A DNA stretch of 64,000 nt, taken from positions 868,001 through 932,000 of the forward strand of contig NZ_JALAHQ010000001.1 of the NCBI RefSeq assembly GCF_036983985.1, given 5' to 3'. Below the pieces are notes generated by a model. It saw nothing but the letters and a program-made list of their open reading frames with translations. It did no database searches and had not been told where the DNA came from. Shown here one piece after another: positions 52,697 through 61,473 of this stretch; positions within the stretch are counted from its first letter, which is position 1; the number at the start of each line of letters is the position of its first letter. This DNA comes from Alishewanella metallidurans (GTDB lineage: Bacteria > Pseudomonadota > Gammaproteobacteria > Enterobacterales > Alteromonadaceae). The translations under genes and the position numbers were made by a program.

Positions 52697-53491
52697 TTAT
52701 TCCTTGCCAAGCCAAGCCGGTGGGCGTTTAGATAAAAACGCGGTTAGCCCTTCTTGGCCTTCTTTTGATACACGAATTTCAGCAATAGCTTGCGTAGTAT
52801 GGGCAATAACGTTGTTGCTGATCTTACGATTATAAATATTGTGAATTAGCGCTTTGGCTGCGCCGATTGCGGCAGGGCTATTTTGTAGCATGCCAGTAAT
52901 AAACTGGTCTGCGTTGGCCTGCAGTTCACCGTCTTTAGCCACTTGGTGCACTAAACCTATGTCTAACGCAGTGGCCGCTGAGAAGCGCTCTGCTGTGATA
53001 AAATAACGACGGCTTTGGCGCTCGCCAATAGCACGCATAACGTAAGGGCTAATAACCGCAGGAATTAAGCCAATGCGCACTTCACTTAAACAAAAGCTGG
53101 CTTTCTCTTCTGCTATAGCGATATCGCAGCAGGCAACTAAACCAACTGCGCCACCAAAGGCAGCACCATTAATTAAGGCAATAGTTGGCTTTGGAAATTT
53201 GTCTAATCGGTGCATTAAGGTGGCTAATTCTTCTGCATCAGCCTGGTTTTGACCAAAGTTTTTCTCTGCCATAGAGCGCATCCAGTTGATGTCGGCTCCG
53301 GCAGAGAAATTTTTACCATTAGCGGCAAGTATCAACATACGCACATCGTCATTATTGGCCAAGTCTTTTAAGACTTGGATCAATTCGGCGATCATATGAT
53401 CGTCAAACGCATTGTGCACGTCGGGGCGATTTAGCGTGAGTGTGGCGACACCGCGGTTATCAATGCTAACTTCTGTATAAATATGGCTCAT
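52697..53491 (-). CDS. liuC: Methylglutaconyl-CoA hydratase (enoyl-CoA hydratase family)
   Basis: This 264-aa crotonase-fold protein hydrates 3-methylglutaconyl-CoA to HMG-CoA. The oxyanion-hole motifs are F-S-A-G-A-D-I-N-W near 65 and G-A-A-F-G-G-A-V-G-L near 108. Placement between the carboxylase subunits fits the liu order. The ATG at 53491 has GGAG close upstream; a GTG two codons earlier is also possible. A 319-bp repeat-bearing spacer separates it from liuB. Confidence 0.92.
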   Translation of the reverse strand: MSHIYTEVSIDNRGVATLTLNRPDVHNAFDDHMIAELIQVLKDLANNDDVRMLILAANGKNFSAGADINWMRSMAEKNFGQNQADAEELATLMHRLDKFPKPTIALINGAAFGGAVGLVACCDIAIAEEKASFCLSEVRIGLIPAVISPYVMRAIGERQSRRYFITAERFSAATALDIGLVHQVAKDGELQANADQFITGMLQNSPAAIGAAKALIHNIYNRKISNNVIAHTTQAIAEIRVSKEGQEGLTAFLSKRPPAWLGKE

Positions 53492-53559
53492 TGTCACTCC
53501 GAGAGTATTTGACTTTATGTTGCGAAAAGTACTGTTTACTAAAGAGGGCCATTACTCCG

Positions 53560-53645
53560 TACATTTTTTTCATAACACGTCGTAAATACATCCCTGTAGA
53601 CTCCTTTCACGCCGTCCAGGCGTTCAAGGGTTATGAAAAAAAGTA
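53560..53645. repeat. Palindromic intergenic repeat, module 1 (between liuB and liuC)
   Basis: Arms 53560-53576 and 53630-53645 are inverted repeats differing by one base insertion (TACATTTTTTTCATAAC type). The interior (53577-53629) is related to the interior of module 2 in opposite orientation: both contain CGTAAA, CATCCCTG, CTC and GTCCAGG blocks in the same order and spacing. There is no coding sequence in 53498-53810. Confidence 0.7.
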
Positions 53646-53685
53646 CTGCGCACTGTCCCGCTCAGATGTATCGGCAAATGCGGAT

Positions 53686-53773
53686 GTCCTTTTTTCTGTG
53701 ACCGTTGTAGCCCTGGACGGGCGAAAACGAGCCCCCAGGGATGGGTTTACGGCGTGCCACAGAAAAAACGGAC
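53686..53773. repeat. Palindromic intergenic repeat, module 2 (inverted relative of module 1)
   Basis: Arms 53686-53700 and 53758-53773 are inverted repeats (GTCCTTTTTTCTGTG type, one inserted base). The interior, read on the minus strand, aligns with module 1. The two modules are 40 bp apart and form an inverted pair, like a BIME-type arrangement. Confidence 0.7.
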
Positions 53774-53810
53774 GCAGCAGTTGCCAGCCACTACGCTTAC
53801 ACAAACGTTA

Positions 53811-55418
53811 TTACATCCGAAACACACCAAACTTTGTCTCTTCAATTGGCGCATTTAATGCTGCTGCCAAGGCTAAACCTACCGTCATTCGAGTTTGGGC
53901 TGGGTCAATAATGCCATCATCCCATAACCGACCGCTGGCGTAGTAAGGGTGGCCTTGTTTTTCATATTGTTCAATAATGGGTGTTTTCAATGCGGCTTCA
54001 GCGTCTGCCGACAAGGTTTCGCCTTTACGGGCTAAGCCGTCTTTGGTTACTTGCGCCATAACGCCCGCAGCTTGTTCGCCACCCATTACCGAAATACGAG
54101 CATTAGGCCACATCCACATCATCGTTGGGTCAAATGCACGGCCACACATGCCGTAGTTGCCTGCACCATAACTGCCGCCAATTAATACGGTAAATTTAGG
54201 TACCTTAGCACAGCTTACTGCCATCACCATTTTAGCACCGTGTTTGGCAATACCTTCGGCTTCGTACTTTTTACCGACCATAAAGCCGGTAATGTTTTGT
54301 AAAAACAGTAGCGGTATTTTACGCTGCGAACACAGCTCAATAAAATGCGCACCTTTTTGTGCTGACTCGGAAAACAAGATCCCATTATTAGCTACAATGC
54401 CTACAGGATAGCCGAAGATACGCGCAAAGCCGCACACTAAGGTTGCGCCATAGTATTGTTTAAACTCGTCAAAGTCGGAGTTATCAACAATGCGCGCTAT
54501 CACTTCTTTTACATCAAAAGGCTTGCGTAAATCAGTGCCAACAATGCCGTATAACTCTTTGGCATCGTACAGCGGCTCTTGCGCTGCTTTTATGTCCATC
54601 GCTTCAGGTGCCGGACGGTTTAACCGTGACACCGCATTACGGGCAATTTGCAGCGCGTGCTCGTCACTTAGTGCGTAGTGATCGGCCACGCCAGAAATTT
54701 TACAGTGCACATCAGCACCGCCTAGCTCTTCAGCGGTTACTTCTTCACCGGTCGCTGCTTTTACTAATGGTGGGCCGGCTAAGAAAATCGTACCTTGCTC
54801 TTTAACAATTATGCTTTCATCGGCCATGGCCGGCACATAGGCACCGCCAGCAGTACACAACCCCATCACTACGGCAATTTGGGGAATGCCTTTGGCTGAC
54901 ATATTGGCTTGGTTAAAGAAAATGCGACCAAAGTGCAGTTTATCTGGGAAAACATCATCTTGGCGCGGCAGGTTAGCGCCACCAGAGTCGACTAAATAAA
55001 TGCAGGGTAGGTGGCAACGCTCCGCAATTTCTTGGGCACGTAAATGCTTTTTAACCGTAAGCGGGTAGTAGGTGCCGCCTTTAACCGTCGCATCGTTAGC
55101 GACAATCATGCATTCAACGCCGCTCACCCGACCAATACCCGCAACAATACCGGCGCTTGGTACGTAATCGTCGTAGCATTCCCAACCCGCAAACTGAGCC
55201 ACTTCTAAAAATGGTGAACCCGGATCAAGTAGCTTTTGAATACGATCACGAACAAATAATTTACCTCGTGAGGTATGGCGGGCAATTAATGCTTCACCGC
55301 CGCCAAGTTTAATTTGTTGTACTTTGTTGTTGAGATCATTAACCACTACCTGCATGGCAGCAGCGTTTTTTAGAAACTCCTCAGAGCGAGGATTAATTTT
55401 TGACGTGATTCTGGTCAC
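53811..55418 (-). CDS. liuB: Methylcrotonyl-CoA carboxylase carboxyltransferase (beta) subunit
   Basis: This 535-aa crotonase-fold carboxyltransferase moves the carboxyl group from biotin to 3-methylcrotonyl-CoA. Typical motifs are Y-L-V-D-S-G-G-A-N-L-P-R-Q near 150, G-S-Y-G-A-G-N-Y-G-M-C-G-R near 415, and W-P-N-A-R-I-S-V-M-G-G-E-Q-A-A. Length fits MCC beta, not propionyl-CoA carboxylase. Second structural gene of the liu operon. Confidence 0.95.
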   Translation of the reverse strand: MTRITSKINPRSEEFLKNAAAMQVVVNDLNNKVQQIKLGGGEALIARHTSRGKLFVRDRIQKLLDPGSPFLEVAQFAGWECYDDYVPSAGIVAGIGRVSGVECMIVANDATVKGGTYYPLTVKKHLRAQEIAERCHLPCIYLVDSGGANLPRQDDVFPDKLHFGRIFFNQANMSAKGIPQIAVVMGLCTAGGAYVPAMADESIIVKEQGTIFLAGPPLVKAATGEEVTAEELGGADVHCKISGVADHYALSDEHALQIARNAVSRLNRPAPEAMDIKAAQEPLYDAKELYGIVGTDLRKPFDVKEVIARIVDNSDFDEFKQYYGATLVCGFARIFGYPVGIVANNGILFSESAQKGAHFIELCSQRKIPLLFLQNITGFMVGKKYEAEGIAKHGAKMVMAVSCAKVPKFTVLIGGSYGAGNYGMCGRAFDPTMMWMWPNARISVMGGEQAAGVMAQVTKDGLARKGETLSADAEAALKTPIIEQYEKQGHPYYASGRLWDDGIIDPAQTRMTVGLALAAALNAPIEETKFGVFRM

Positions 55419-55467
55419 TTAGGTTACCTTTTGTGCCACAAGTGAAAGCCACCAGCTTCGCGGCTAC

Positions 55468-55494
55468 AACAGGTTTAACTCGCTTAAACCTGTT
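55468..55494. other. Intercistronic hairpin between liuA and liuB
   Basis: An 11-bp perfect stem (55468-55478 with 55484-55494) has a 5-nt loop. It is not followed by T on the minus strand, so it is more likely an mRNA-stability or processing element than a terminator. Confidence 0.55.
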
Positions 55495-55511
55495 GGCGCA
55501 ATGCCTCTTAA

Positions 55512-56681
55512 TTAGTTAGATTCGGTAAATAACTCACGGCCAATCAACATACGGCGAATTTCTGACGTGCCTGCGCCAATTTCATAGAGCTTGGCGTCAC
55601 GCAGCAAACGACCAGTAGGGTATTCGTTGATATAACCATTACCGCCTAGCAACTGAATAGCATCAAGCGCCATCTTAGTGGCTAACTCTGCAGCATATAA
55701 AATTACGGCCGCGGCATCTTTACGCGTAGTTTCACCACGGTCACAGGCCTTGGCCACGGTATAAATATAGGCTTTTGCTGCGTTCATCTGAGTATACATA
55801 TCAGCAAGTTTGCCCTGCACCAGCTGAAATTCACCAATGGCTTGGCCAAATTGCTTACGATCGTGAACGTAAGGAATAACCACATCCATACAGGCGGTCA
55901 TAATACCTAGCGGGCCAGCCGATAACACGACGCGTTCGTAATCTAGGCCGCTCATTAATACTTTAACGCCTGCGCCTACTTGGCCTAGCACGTTTTCTTC
56001 TGGTACTTCGCAATCTTCAAATACTAGCTCACAAGTATTTGAACCGCGCATGCCTAATTTATCAAGCTTTTGTGCCGTGCTAAAACCTTTATAGCCGCGC
56101 TCAACAATAAACGCGGTAATGCCTTTTGAGCCAGCGTTAACGTCGGTTTTCGCGTAAATAACATAAGTATGTGCATCGGGGCCGTTGGTGATCCACATTT
56201 TATTGCCGTTTAAGATGTACTTATCACCTTTTTTCTCCGCACGCAGTTTCATACTTACTACGTCAGAACCGGCATTAGGCTCGCTCATGGCTAGTGCACC
56301 AATATGTTCGCCTGAACATAATTTTGGCAGGTACTTCATTTTTTGTGCTTCAGTGCCGTTACGGAAAATTTGGTTTACACACAGGTTAGAATGCGCACCG
56401 TAAGATAGGGCCACAGAAGCTGAGGCGCGACTAATTTCTTCCATTGCTACTACATGTTCTAGATAGCCTAGGCCGGAACCGCCATATTTTTCATCTACGG
56501 TAATGCCTAATAAACCTAGGTCGCCAAATTTGCGCCATAAATCATTAGGAAATTCATTTACTTCGTCAATATGGGCAGCGCGTGGTGCAATTTCGTCACG
56601 GGCAAACGCGTTTACCTGTTCGCGGATCATATCGACCGTTTCGCCCAAATCAAAATTAAGCCCTTTATAACTGCTAATCAT
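55512..56681 (-). CDS. liuA: Isovaleryl-CoA dehydrogenase
   Basis: This 389-aa FAD enzyme oxidises isovaleryl-CoA to 3-methylcrotonyl-CoA. It has A-M-S-E-P-N-A-G-S-D-V near 136, W-I-T-N-G-P-D-A near 167, and the catalytic glutamate in L-D-Y-E-R-V-V (helix G position typical of IVD rather than other acyl-CoA dehydrogenases). The end has Q-L-L-G-G-N-G-Y-I-N-E-Y-P and I-G-A-G-T-S-E-I-R-R. It lies 31 bp behind liuR. Confidence 0.96.
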   Translation of the reverse strand: MISSYKGLNFDLGETVDMIREQVNAFARDEIAPRAAHIDEVNEFPNDLWRKFGDLGLLGITVDEKYGGSGLGYLEHVVAMEEISRASASVALSYGAHSNLCVNQIFRNGTEAQKMKYLPKLCSGEHIGALAMSEPNAGSDVVSMKLRAEKKGDKYILNGNKMWITNGPDAHTYVIYAKTDVNAGSKGITAFIVERGYKGFSTAQKLDKLGMRGSNTCELVFEDCEVPEENVLGQVGAGVKVLMSGLDYERVVLSAGPLGIMTACMDVVIPYVHDRKQFGQAIGEFQLVQGKLADMYTQMNAAKAYIYTVAKACDRGETTRKDAAAVILYAAELATKMALDAIQLLGGNGYINEYPTGRLLRDAKLYEIGAGTSEIRRMLIGRELFTESN

Positions 56682-56712
56682 ATCTACCCCGTATGCTATA
56701 TAGTAAAACTGT

Positions 56713-57117
56713 TTAAATAGTTTTATGTTGTTTGGCGTCGGCTAAGGTGTCGCGGCAACGTTTTTCAACGGTTACCAACTCCATTAGCACAATTTTGATA
56801 TCGTCCATTTGCTGATGCAGCTCTACTTTCTTCTGCTCGATCAGCTTTAACATGGTACTTAACTGCGTCACGCTGGTTTTATCAGCGTCATATAATTCAA
56901 ATAATTGACCGGTTTCGGCCAAACTAAAACCAAGGCGTTTACCACGTAAAATGAGCTTTAAACGCACTCGATCGCGTTTAGTGTAAATGCGGGTTTGGCC
57001 TTTACGTAATGGCAATATTAGCCCCTGATCTTCGTAAAAGCGGATACTACGCGTGGTAATATCAAACTCTTTGGCCAGCTCACTAATACTGTATGTTTTT
57101 TCTTCTTTTTCTGTCAT
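56713..57117 (-). CDS. liuR: MerR-family regulator of branched-chain amino-acid catabolism LiuR
   Basis: This 134-aa regulator has an N-terminal MerR winged helix (Y-S-I-S-E-L-A-K-E-F-D-I-T-T-R-S-I-R-F-Y-E-D-Q-G-L) and a dimerisation coiled coil (about 80-115). First gene of the liu cluster, as in many proteobacteria where LiuR controls it. The ATG at 57117 is preferred; the frame opens at 57144. It probably binds the ACGTAAA-type repeats in the divergent region it shares with the thiolase. Confidence 0.92.
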   Translation of the reverse strand: MTEKEEKTYSISELAKEFDITTRSIRFYEDQGLILPLRKGQTRIYTKRDRVRLKLILRGKRLGFSLAETGQLFELYDADKTSVTQLSTMLKLIEQKKVELHQQMDDIKIVLMELVTVEKRCRDTLADAKQHKTI

Positions 57118-57142
57118 AACCGCCTTTCCCAAAATCGCAGTC

Positions 57143-57171
57143 AATATAAGTGAAGTTTACGTAAAGGTAAA
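57143..57171 (-). promoter_or_regulatory. Candidate liuR promoter with LiuR box
   Basis: On the minus strand TTTACC (57166-57171) and TATATT (57143-57148) are 17 nt apart, and a perfect palindrome TTTACGTAAA (57156-57165) fills the spacer, the usual place for MerR-type operators. Confidence 0.5.
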
Positions 57172-57305
57172 GCTGATGGCGTGCTGCTGCATCGATGATG
57201 CCGTTATTTAGCGGGAATTTGTAAAGCAAAAATGCCATTTTATGCGGGGTAATCTGTACAGTTAAATGAACCAAAGCCATGACACACTACCATAGTGTTA
57301 GTTAG

Positions 57306-57327
57306 TTGACGTTGGCGTAAACGTAAA
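57306..57327 (+). promoter_or_regulatory. Candidate LiuR box upstream of the thiolase gene
   Basis: TTGACGTT (57306-57313) and AACGTAAA (57320-57327) are inverted with one mismatch and a 6-nt spacer. TTGACG could be the -35 box of the thiolase promoter, as MerR regulators bind between -35 and -10. Confidence 0.5.
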
Positions 57328-57384
57328 TTTGGTGTAGGCTCTGAAACAACTTTTTTTCGCTGACAGAATTTTTTTGGAGATAAC

Positions 57385-58566
57385 ATGGCTTCCGACAATG
57401 TTGTAATAGTAGCTGCAAAACGCACCGCAATGGGTGGCTTTATGGGCGGCCTATCTGATGTTCATGCTACCGTTTTAGGCGCCACAGCCATTAAAGCCGC
57501 ATTAGAGCAGGCAGGTATTACCGGCGATAAAGTTAGCGAAGTTATTATGGGTAATGTGTTGCCTGCAGGTTTAGGCCAAGCGCCAGCACGCCAAGCCACT
57601 TTAAAAGCTGGTTTACCGTTAACCGCAGGTGCAACTACGATTAATAAAGTGTGCGGTTCAGGTTTAAAAGCGGTAATGCTAGCGAGCGATTTATTAAAAG
57701 CAGGTAGTGCGGATGTTGTGGTTGCTGGCGGCATGGAATCTATGTCTAACGCGCCATACTTATTACCCAAAGCACGTGCTGGTTATCGTATGGGCCATGG
57801 CGAAATAAAAGATCATATGATGTTAGATGGTCTAGAAAACGCCTACGACGGTAAAGCGATGGGCTGTTTTGCCCAAGACACCGCTGACGAAAAAGGTATT
57901 ACTCGTGAGCAAATGGATGCGTTTGCTGTGCAATCATTAACGCGTGCGCAGCAGGCTATAGGTAGCGGCGCATTTAGAGGTGAAATTGCCCCAGTAACTT
58001 TTGCTACCCGCAAGGGCGATGTTACTTTTGATGTAGACGAGCAGCCAGCCAATGCCAAGGTAGATAAAATACCGACATTGCGCCCAGCCTTTGCTAAAGA
58101 AGGCACTATTACCGCAGCCAACTCTAGTTCTATTTCAGACGGCGGTGCAGCCCTTATTTTAATGCGTGAAAGCGATGCTAAAACTCAAGGCTTAACGCCA
58201 TTAGTGCGGGTGGTGGCGCATGCCACTAACGCGATGGAGCCAGCATTATTTACCGTAGCTCCGGTTGGCGCGATGCAAAAAGTATTGCAAAAAGCGGGCT
58301 GGGACAAAGCACAGGTAGACCTGTGGGAAATTAATGAAGCCTTCGCCATGGTAACTATGTTAGCTATTAACGAGCTAGGCTTAGATGCGGCAAAAGTAAA
58401 CGTAAACGGCGGTGCTTGTGCACTAGGCCACCCTATTGGCGCGTCAGGCGCGCGTATTCTGGTTACTCTTATTCATGCGCTGCGTAACCGCGGCTTAAGC
58501 AAAGGCGTGGCATCACTCTGTATTGGTGGTGGCGAGGCTGTAGCGCTGGCAGTAGAAGTAGTTTAA
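57385..58566 (+). CDS. Acetyl-CoA C-acetyltransferase (thiolase)
   Basis: This 393-aa biosynthetic-type thiolase splits acetoacetyl-CoA to two acetyl-CoA, or the reverse. The acyl-accepting cysteine is in N-K-V-C-G-S-G near residue 91. The G-H-P-I-G-A-S-G-A-R motif and the proton-donor cysteine in C-I-G-G-G-E are near the end. It is divergent from liuR and gives the last step of the leucine route after ScoAB. AtoB/PhaA-like. Confidence 0.93.
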   Translation: MASDNVVIVAAKRTAMGGFMGGLSDVHATVLGATAIKAALEQAGITGDKVSEVIMGNVLPAGLGQAPARQATLKAGLPLTAGATTINKVCGSGLKAVMLASDLLKAGSADVVVAGGMESMSNAPYLLPKARAGYRMGHGEIKDHMMLDGLENAYDGKAMGCFAQDTADEKGITREQMDAFAVQSLTRAQQAIGSGAFRGEIAPVTFATRKGDVTFDVDEQPANAKVDKIPTLRPAFAKEGTITAANSSSISDGGAALILMRESDAKTQGLTPLVRVVAHATNAMEPALFTVAPVGAMQKVLQKAGWDKAQVDLWEINEAFAMVTMLAINELGLDAAKVNVNGGACALGHPIGASGARILVTLIHALRNRGLSKGVASLCIGGGEAVALAVEVV

Positions 58567-58646
58567 CCCATATTAAATAAGGCTATTGCGGCGCCAATAA
58601 CAGGCCTTAAGGCTAGCCGCTTAGCTAAACCATCGGGAGAAGCAAG

Positions 58647-60143
58647 ATGACACAACAGGTTAAACATTTTATTGACGGCGAGTTCGTTAGCTCAACGAGC
58701 GACAAATTAATTCCCGTAACGGATCCGGCAACACAAGAAGTCATTGCACATGTACCCTGTGCTACACCTGACGAAATGCATCGTGCGGTTGAGTCGGCTA
58801 AAGCGGCATTTTTAACATGGAAAGAAGTGCCGGTATCAGATCGTGCGCGTTTAATGATGCGTTATGCGCATTTGTTAAAAGAACACCAAGCTGAAATTGC
58901 CGACATTATTTGTAAAGAATTAGGTAAAACGGTTGAAGACGCCAAAGGCGACGTATGGCGTGGTATTGAAGTTGTTGAGCAAGCAGCCAACATTCCATCA
59001 CTAATGATGGGCGAAACAGTAGAAAACGTAGCGCGTAGTATTGATACTTATAGCTATATTCAACCGTTAGGTGTGTGTGCTGGTATTACGCCGTTTAACT
59101 TCCCCGCGATGATCCCATTGTGGATGTTCCCATTAGCTATTGCTTGCGGTAATACCTTTGTTTTAAAACCGTCGGAGCAAGATCCAATGACGGTAAATAA
59201 ACTGGCTGAGTTATTTGCTCAAGCTGGCGCGCCAAAAGGCGTGTTACAAGTGGTACATGGTGCGAAAGAGCAAGTTGATGCTATTTTGCATCACCCTGAT
59301 ATTAAAGCTATTTCGTTTGTTGGTTCAGTAAATGTTGGCCAATATATTTATAAAACCGGTACTGATAATTTAAAACGTGTACAAGCCTTTGCTGGCGCAA
59401 AAAACCATATGGTTATTATGCCTGACGCGAATAAGCAGCAGGTTGTTAACGCCTTAGTGGGTGCATCAGTCGGCGCTGCAGGTCAGCGCTGTATGGCCAT
59501 TTCAGTTGCCGTATTTGTTGGTGATGCGGCTAAGTGGATCCCTGACGTTGCTGCAGCTATTGGTAAGGTACGCCCAGGTGTTTATACCGACCCAGACGCC
59601 GCTTATGGCCCGCAAATTAGCCCACAAGCGCGTGCTCGCGTGTTGTCGTTAATTGCGCAAGGTAAAAAAGAAGGTGCAACCTGCGTATTAGATGGTTCAG
59701 ACTGCAAAGTCGAAGGTTACCCGAACGGTAACTGGGTTGGGCCAACGGTGTTTACTAACGTGACAACGGATATGGAAATTTATAAACAAGAAATTTTCGG
59801 TCCAGTGTTAACCACTATGCAGGTTGACTCATTAGACGCGGCATTAAAAGTAGTAAACGATAGCCCCTACGGTAACGGTACCTCAATTTATACTGCTAGC
59901 GGTGCTGCCGCGCGTAAATACCAGCACGAAGTAGAAGTTGGCCAAATAGGTATTAATATTCCTATTCCAGTACCTTTGCCATTTTTCTCGTTCACTGGTT
60001 GGAAAGGCTCGTTCTATGGCGATCAGCATGCTTATGGTAAGCAAGCGGTACGTTTCTATACTGAGACGAAAACCATTACCGCGCGTTGGTTTAATGATGA
60101 TATTCCGGTTTCTGGCCCGAATATGTCAATTAATCTGCGTTAA
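58647..60143 (+). CDS. mmsA: Methylmalonate-semialdehyde dehydrogenase (CoA-acylating)
   Basis: This 498-aa aldehyde dehydrogenase converts methylmalonate semialdehyde to propionyl-CoA in valine degradation. It shows the G-I-T-P-F-N-F-P-A-M-I-P motif near 143, the catalytic cysteine in A-G-Q-R-C-M-A-I-S near 285, and E-I-F-G-P-V-L near 385. The R-C-M-A form of the active site is typical of MmsA. RBS GGGAGAAG. A hairpin separates it from the next gene. Confidence 0.95.
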   Translation: MTQQVKHFIDGEFVSSTSDKLIPVTDPATQEVIAHVPCATPDEMHRAVESAKAAFLTWKEVPVSDRARLMMRYAHLLKEHQAEIADIICKELGKTVEDAKGDVWRGIEVVEQAANIPSLMMGETVENVARSIDTYSYIQPLGVCAGITPFNFPAMIPLWMFPLAIACGNTFVLKPSEQDPMTVNKLAELFAQAGAPKGVLQVVHGAKEQVDAILHHPDIKAISFVGSVNVGQYIYKTGTDNLKRVQAFAGAKNHMVIMPDANKQQVVNALVGASVGAAGQRCMAISVAVFVGDAAKWIPDVAAAIGKVRPGVYTDPDAAYGPQISPQARARVLSLIAQGKKEGATCVLDGSDCKVEGYPNGNWVGPTVFTNVTTDMEIYKQEIFGPVLTTMQVDSLDAALKVVNDSPYGNGTSIYTASGAAARKYQHEVEVGQIGINIPIPVPLPFFSFTGWKGSFYGDQHAYGKQAVRFYTETKTITARWFNDDIPVSGPNMSINLR

Positions 60144-60184
60144 GGTATAACCAAAGCCTGCATACTTTCGCTGCTGCACCAGAT

Positions 60185-60208
60185 AAACCGGCCTTAAGGC
60201 TGGTTTTT
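60185..60208 (+). terminator. Terminator-like hairpin behind mmsA
   Basis: Arms 60185-60195 and 60196-60206 pair over 11 bp with one G-U, and a T5 run ends the right arm. It may be a partial terminator, because the downstream genes belong to the same pathway. Confidence 0.65.
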
Positions 60209-60291
60209 GGTCTGATACGGCCAGTGCTGGTCGGTTTAGTAAATATGTAACGGCTTTGCTATATATTCACGTTTTAAATCAGGGTTTAGTA

Positions 60292-61449
60292 ATGAATTTC
60301 AATTTAACAGAAGACCAACAAGCCTTTGTTGATGTGGCCAAACAATTTGCCGAACAAGAATTGGCGCCGCACGCAGCGCAGTGGGATCGTGATCATCACT
60401 TTCCAAAAGATGTGATCCAAAAAGCCGGAGAGCTAGGTTTTTGCTCACTGTATACGCCAGAAGATGACGGCGGTATGGGCTTGTCGCGCTTAGACTCCTC
60501 GATCATTTTTGAACAATTGTCTATGGGCTGTACTGCTACTACCGCCATGTTAACCATACATAATATGGCAACGTGGATGGTGGCTAACTGGGGCACAAGT
60601 ACAGCTAAAGCTGACTGGATGGCCGATTTAGTTACCGGACAAAAATTAGCATCGTACTGTTTAACTGAGCCGGGCTCAGGTTCAGATGCTGCCGGTTTGC
60701 GTACCTCAGCGAAAAAAGATGGTAACGACTACATTATTAATGGCTCCAAGATGTTTATCTCTGGTGCCGGTGAAACCGAAATGCTAGTGGTAATGGCCCG
60801 TACTGGTGAAGCTGGGCCCAAAGGCATATCAGCGTTTATTGTACCTGCTGATGCTAAAGGGGTTATTTACGGCAAAGCTGAAGAAAAAATGGGCTGGAAC
60901 GCGCAGCCAACGCGCTTAATTACTTTTGAAGACGTGCGTATTCCTGCGCATTACTTATTGGGTAATGAAGGCGAAGGTTTTAGTTTTGCTATGAAAGGCC
61001 TAGACGGCGGTCGTATTAATATCGCCACTTGCTCTATTGGTACTGCGCAGCAAGCACTGAATACTGCACGTAATTACATGCTGGAGCGTCAGCAATTTGG
61101 TAAGCCGTTAGCGGCATTTCAAGCTTTACAGTTTAAGCTTGCCGACATGGCAACCGAACTAGTCGCTGCGCGCCAGTTAGTGCGTTTAGCTGCATTTAAG
61201 CTGGATCAAAAAGACAGCGAAGCCACCGCTTATTGTGCTATGGCCAAACGTTTTGCCACCGATGTAGGCTTTCAGGTATGCGACCAAGCATTACAGTTGC
61301 ACGGCGGTTACGGTTATATCAAGGAATACCCATTAGAGCGGCATTTCCGAGATGTGCGTGTGCATCAGATATTGGAAGGCACTAACGAAATTATGCGGTT
61401 AATTATTGGCCGTCGTTTATTGGATGCCGCAGCCGGCGATATTCTGTAA
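60292..61449 (+). CDS. Acyl-CoA dehydrogenase, probably isobutyryl-CoA dehydrogenase
   Basis: This 385-aa FAD enzyme is likely to oxidise isobutyryl-CoA to methacrylyl-CoA in valine breakdown. It has C-L-T-E-P-G-S-G-S-D-A near 124, F-I-S-G-A-G near 158, and the terminal Q-I-L-E-G-T-N-E-I-M-R block with the catalytic glutamate in E-G-T-N-E, as in short-branched-chain enzymes. Specificity is inferred from the operon. The start at 60292 gives the family N-terminus M-N-F-N-L-T-E-D-Q. Confidence 0.9.
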   Translation: MNFNLTEDQQAFVDVAKQFAEQELAPHAAQWDRDHHFPKDVIQKAGELGFCSLYTPEDDGGMGLSRLDSSIIFEQLSMGCTATTAMLTIHNMATWMVANWGTSTAKADWMADLVTGQKLASYCLTEPGSGSDAAGLRTSAKKDGNDYIINGSKMFISGAGETEMLVVMARTGEAGPKGISAFIVPADAKGVIYGKAEEKMGWNAQPTRLITFEDVRIPAHYLLGNEGEGFSFAMKGLDGGRINIATCSIGTAQQALNTARNYMLERQQFGKPLAAFQALQFKLADMATELVAARQLVRLAAFKLDQKDSEATAYCAMAKRFATDVGFQVCDQALQLHGGYGYIKEYPLERHFRDVRVHQILEGTNEIMRLIIGRRLLDAAAGDIL

Positions 61450-61473
61450 AACAGCTTAAATCAGGAGGCTAGA

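Noticed and set aside
53491..53943. Open frame of 150 codons on the plus strand between liuC and liuB
   Set aside because: It runs through the palindromic repeat pair and into the liuB gene on the other strand. Composition follows the repeats, and there is no ribosome site.
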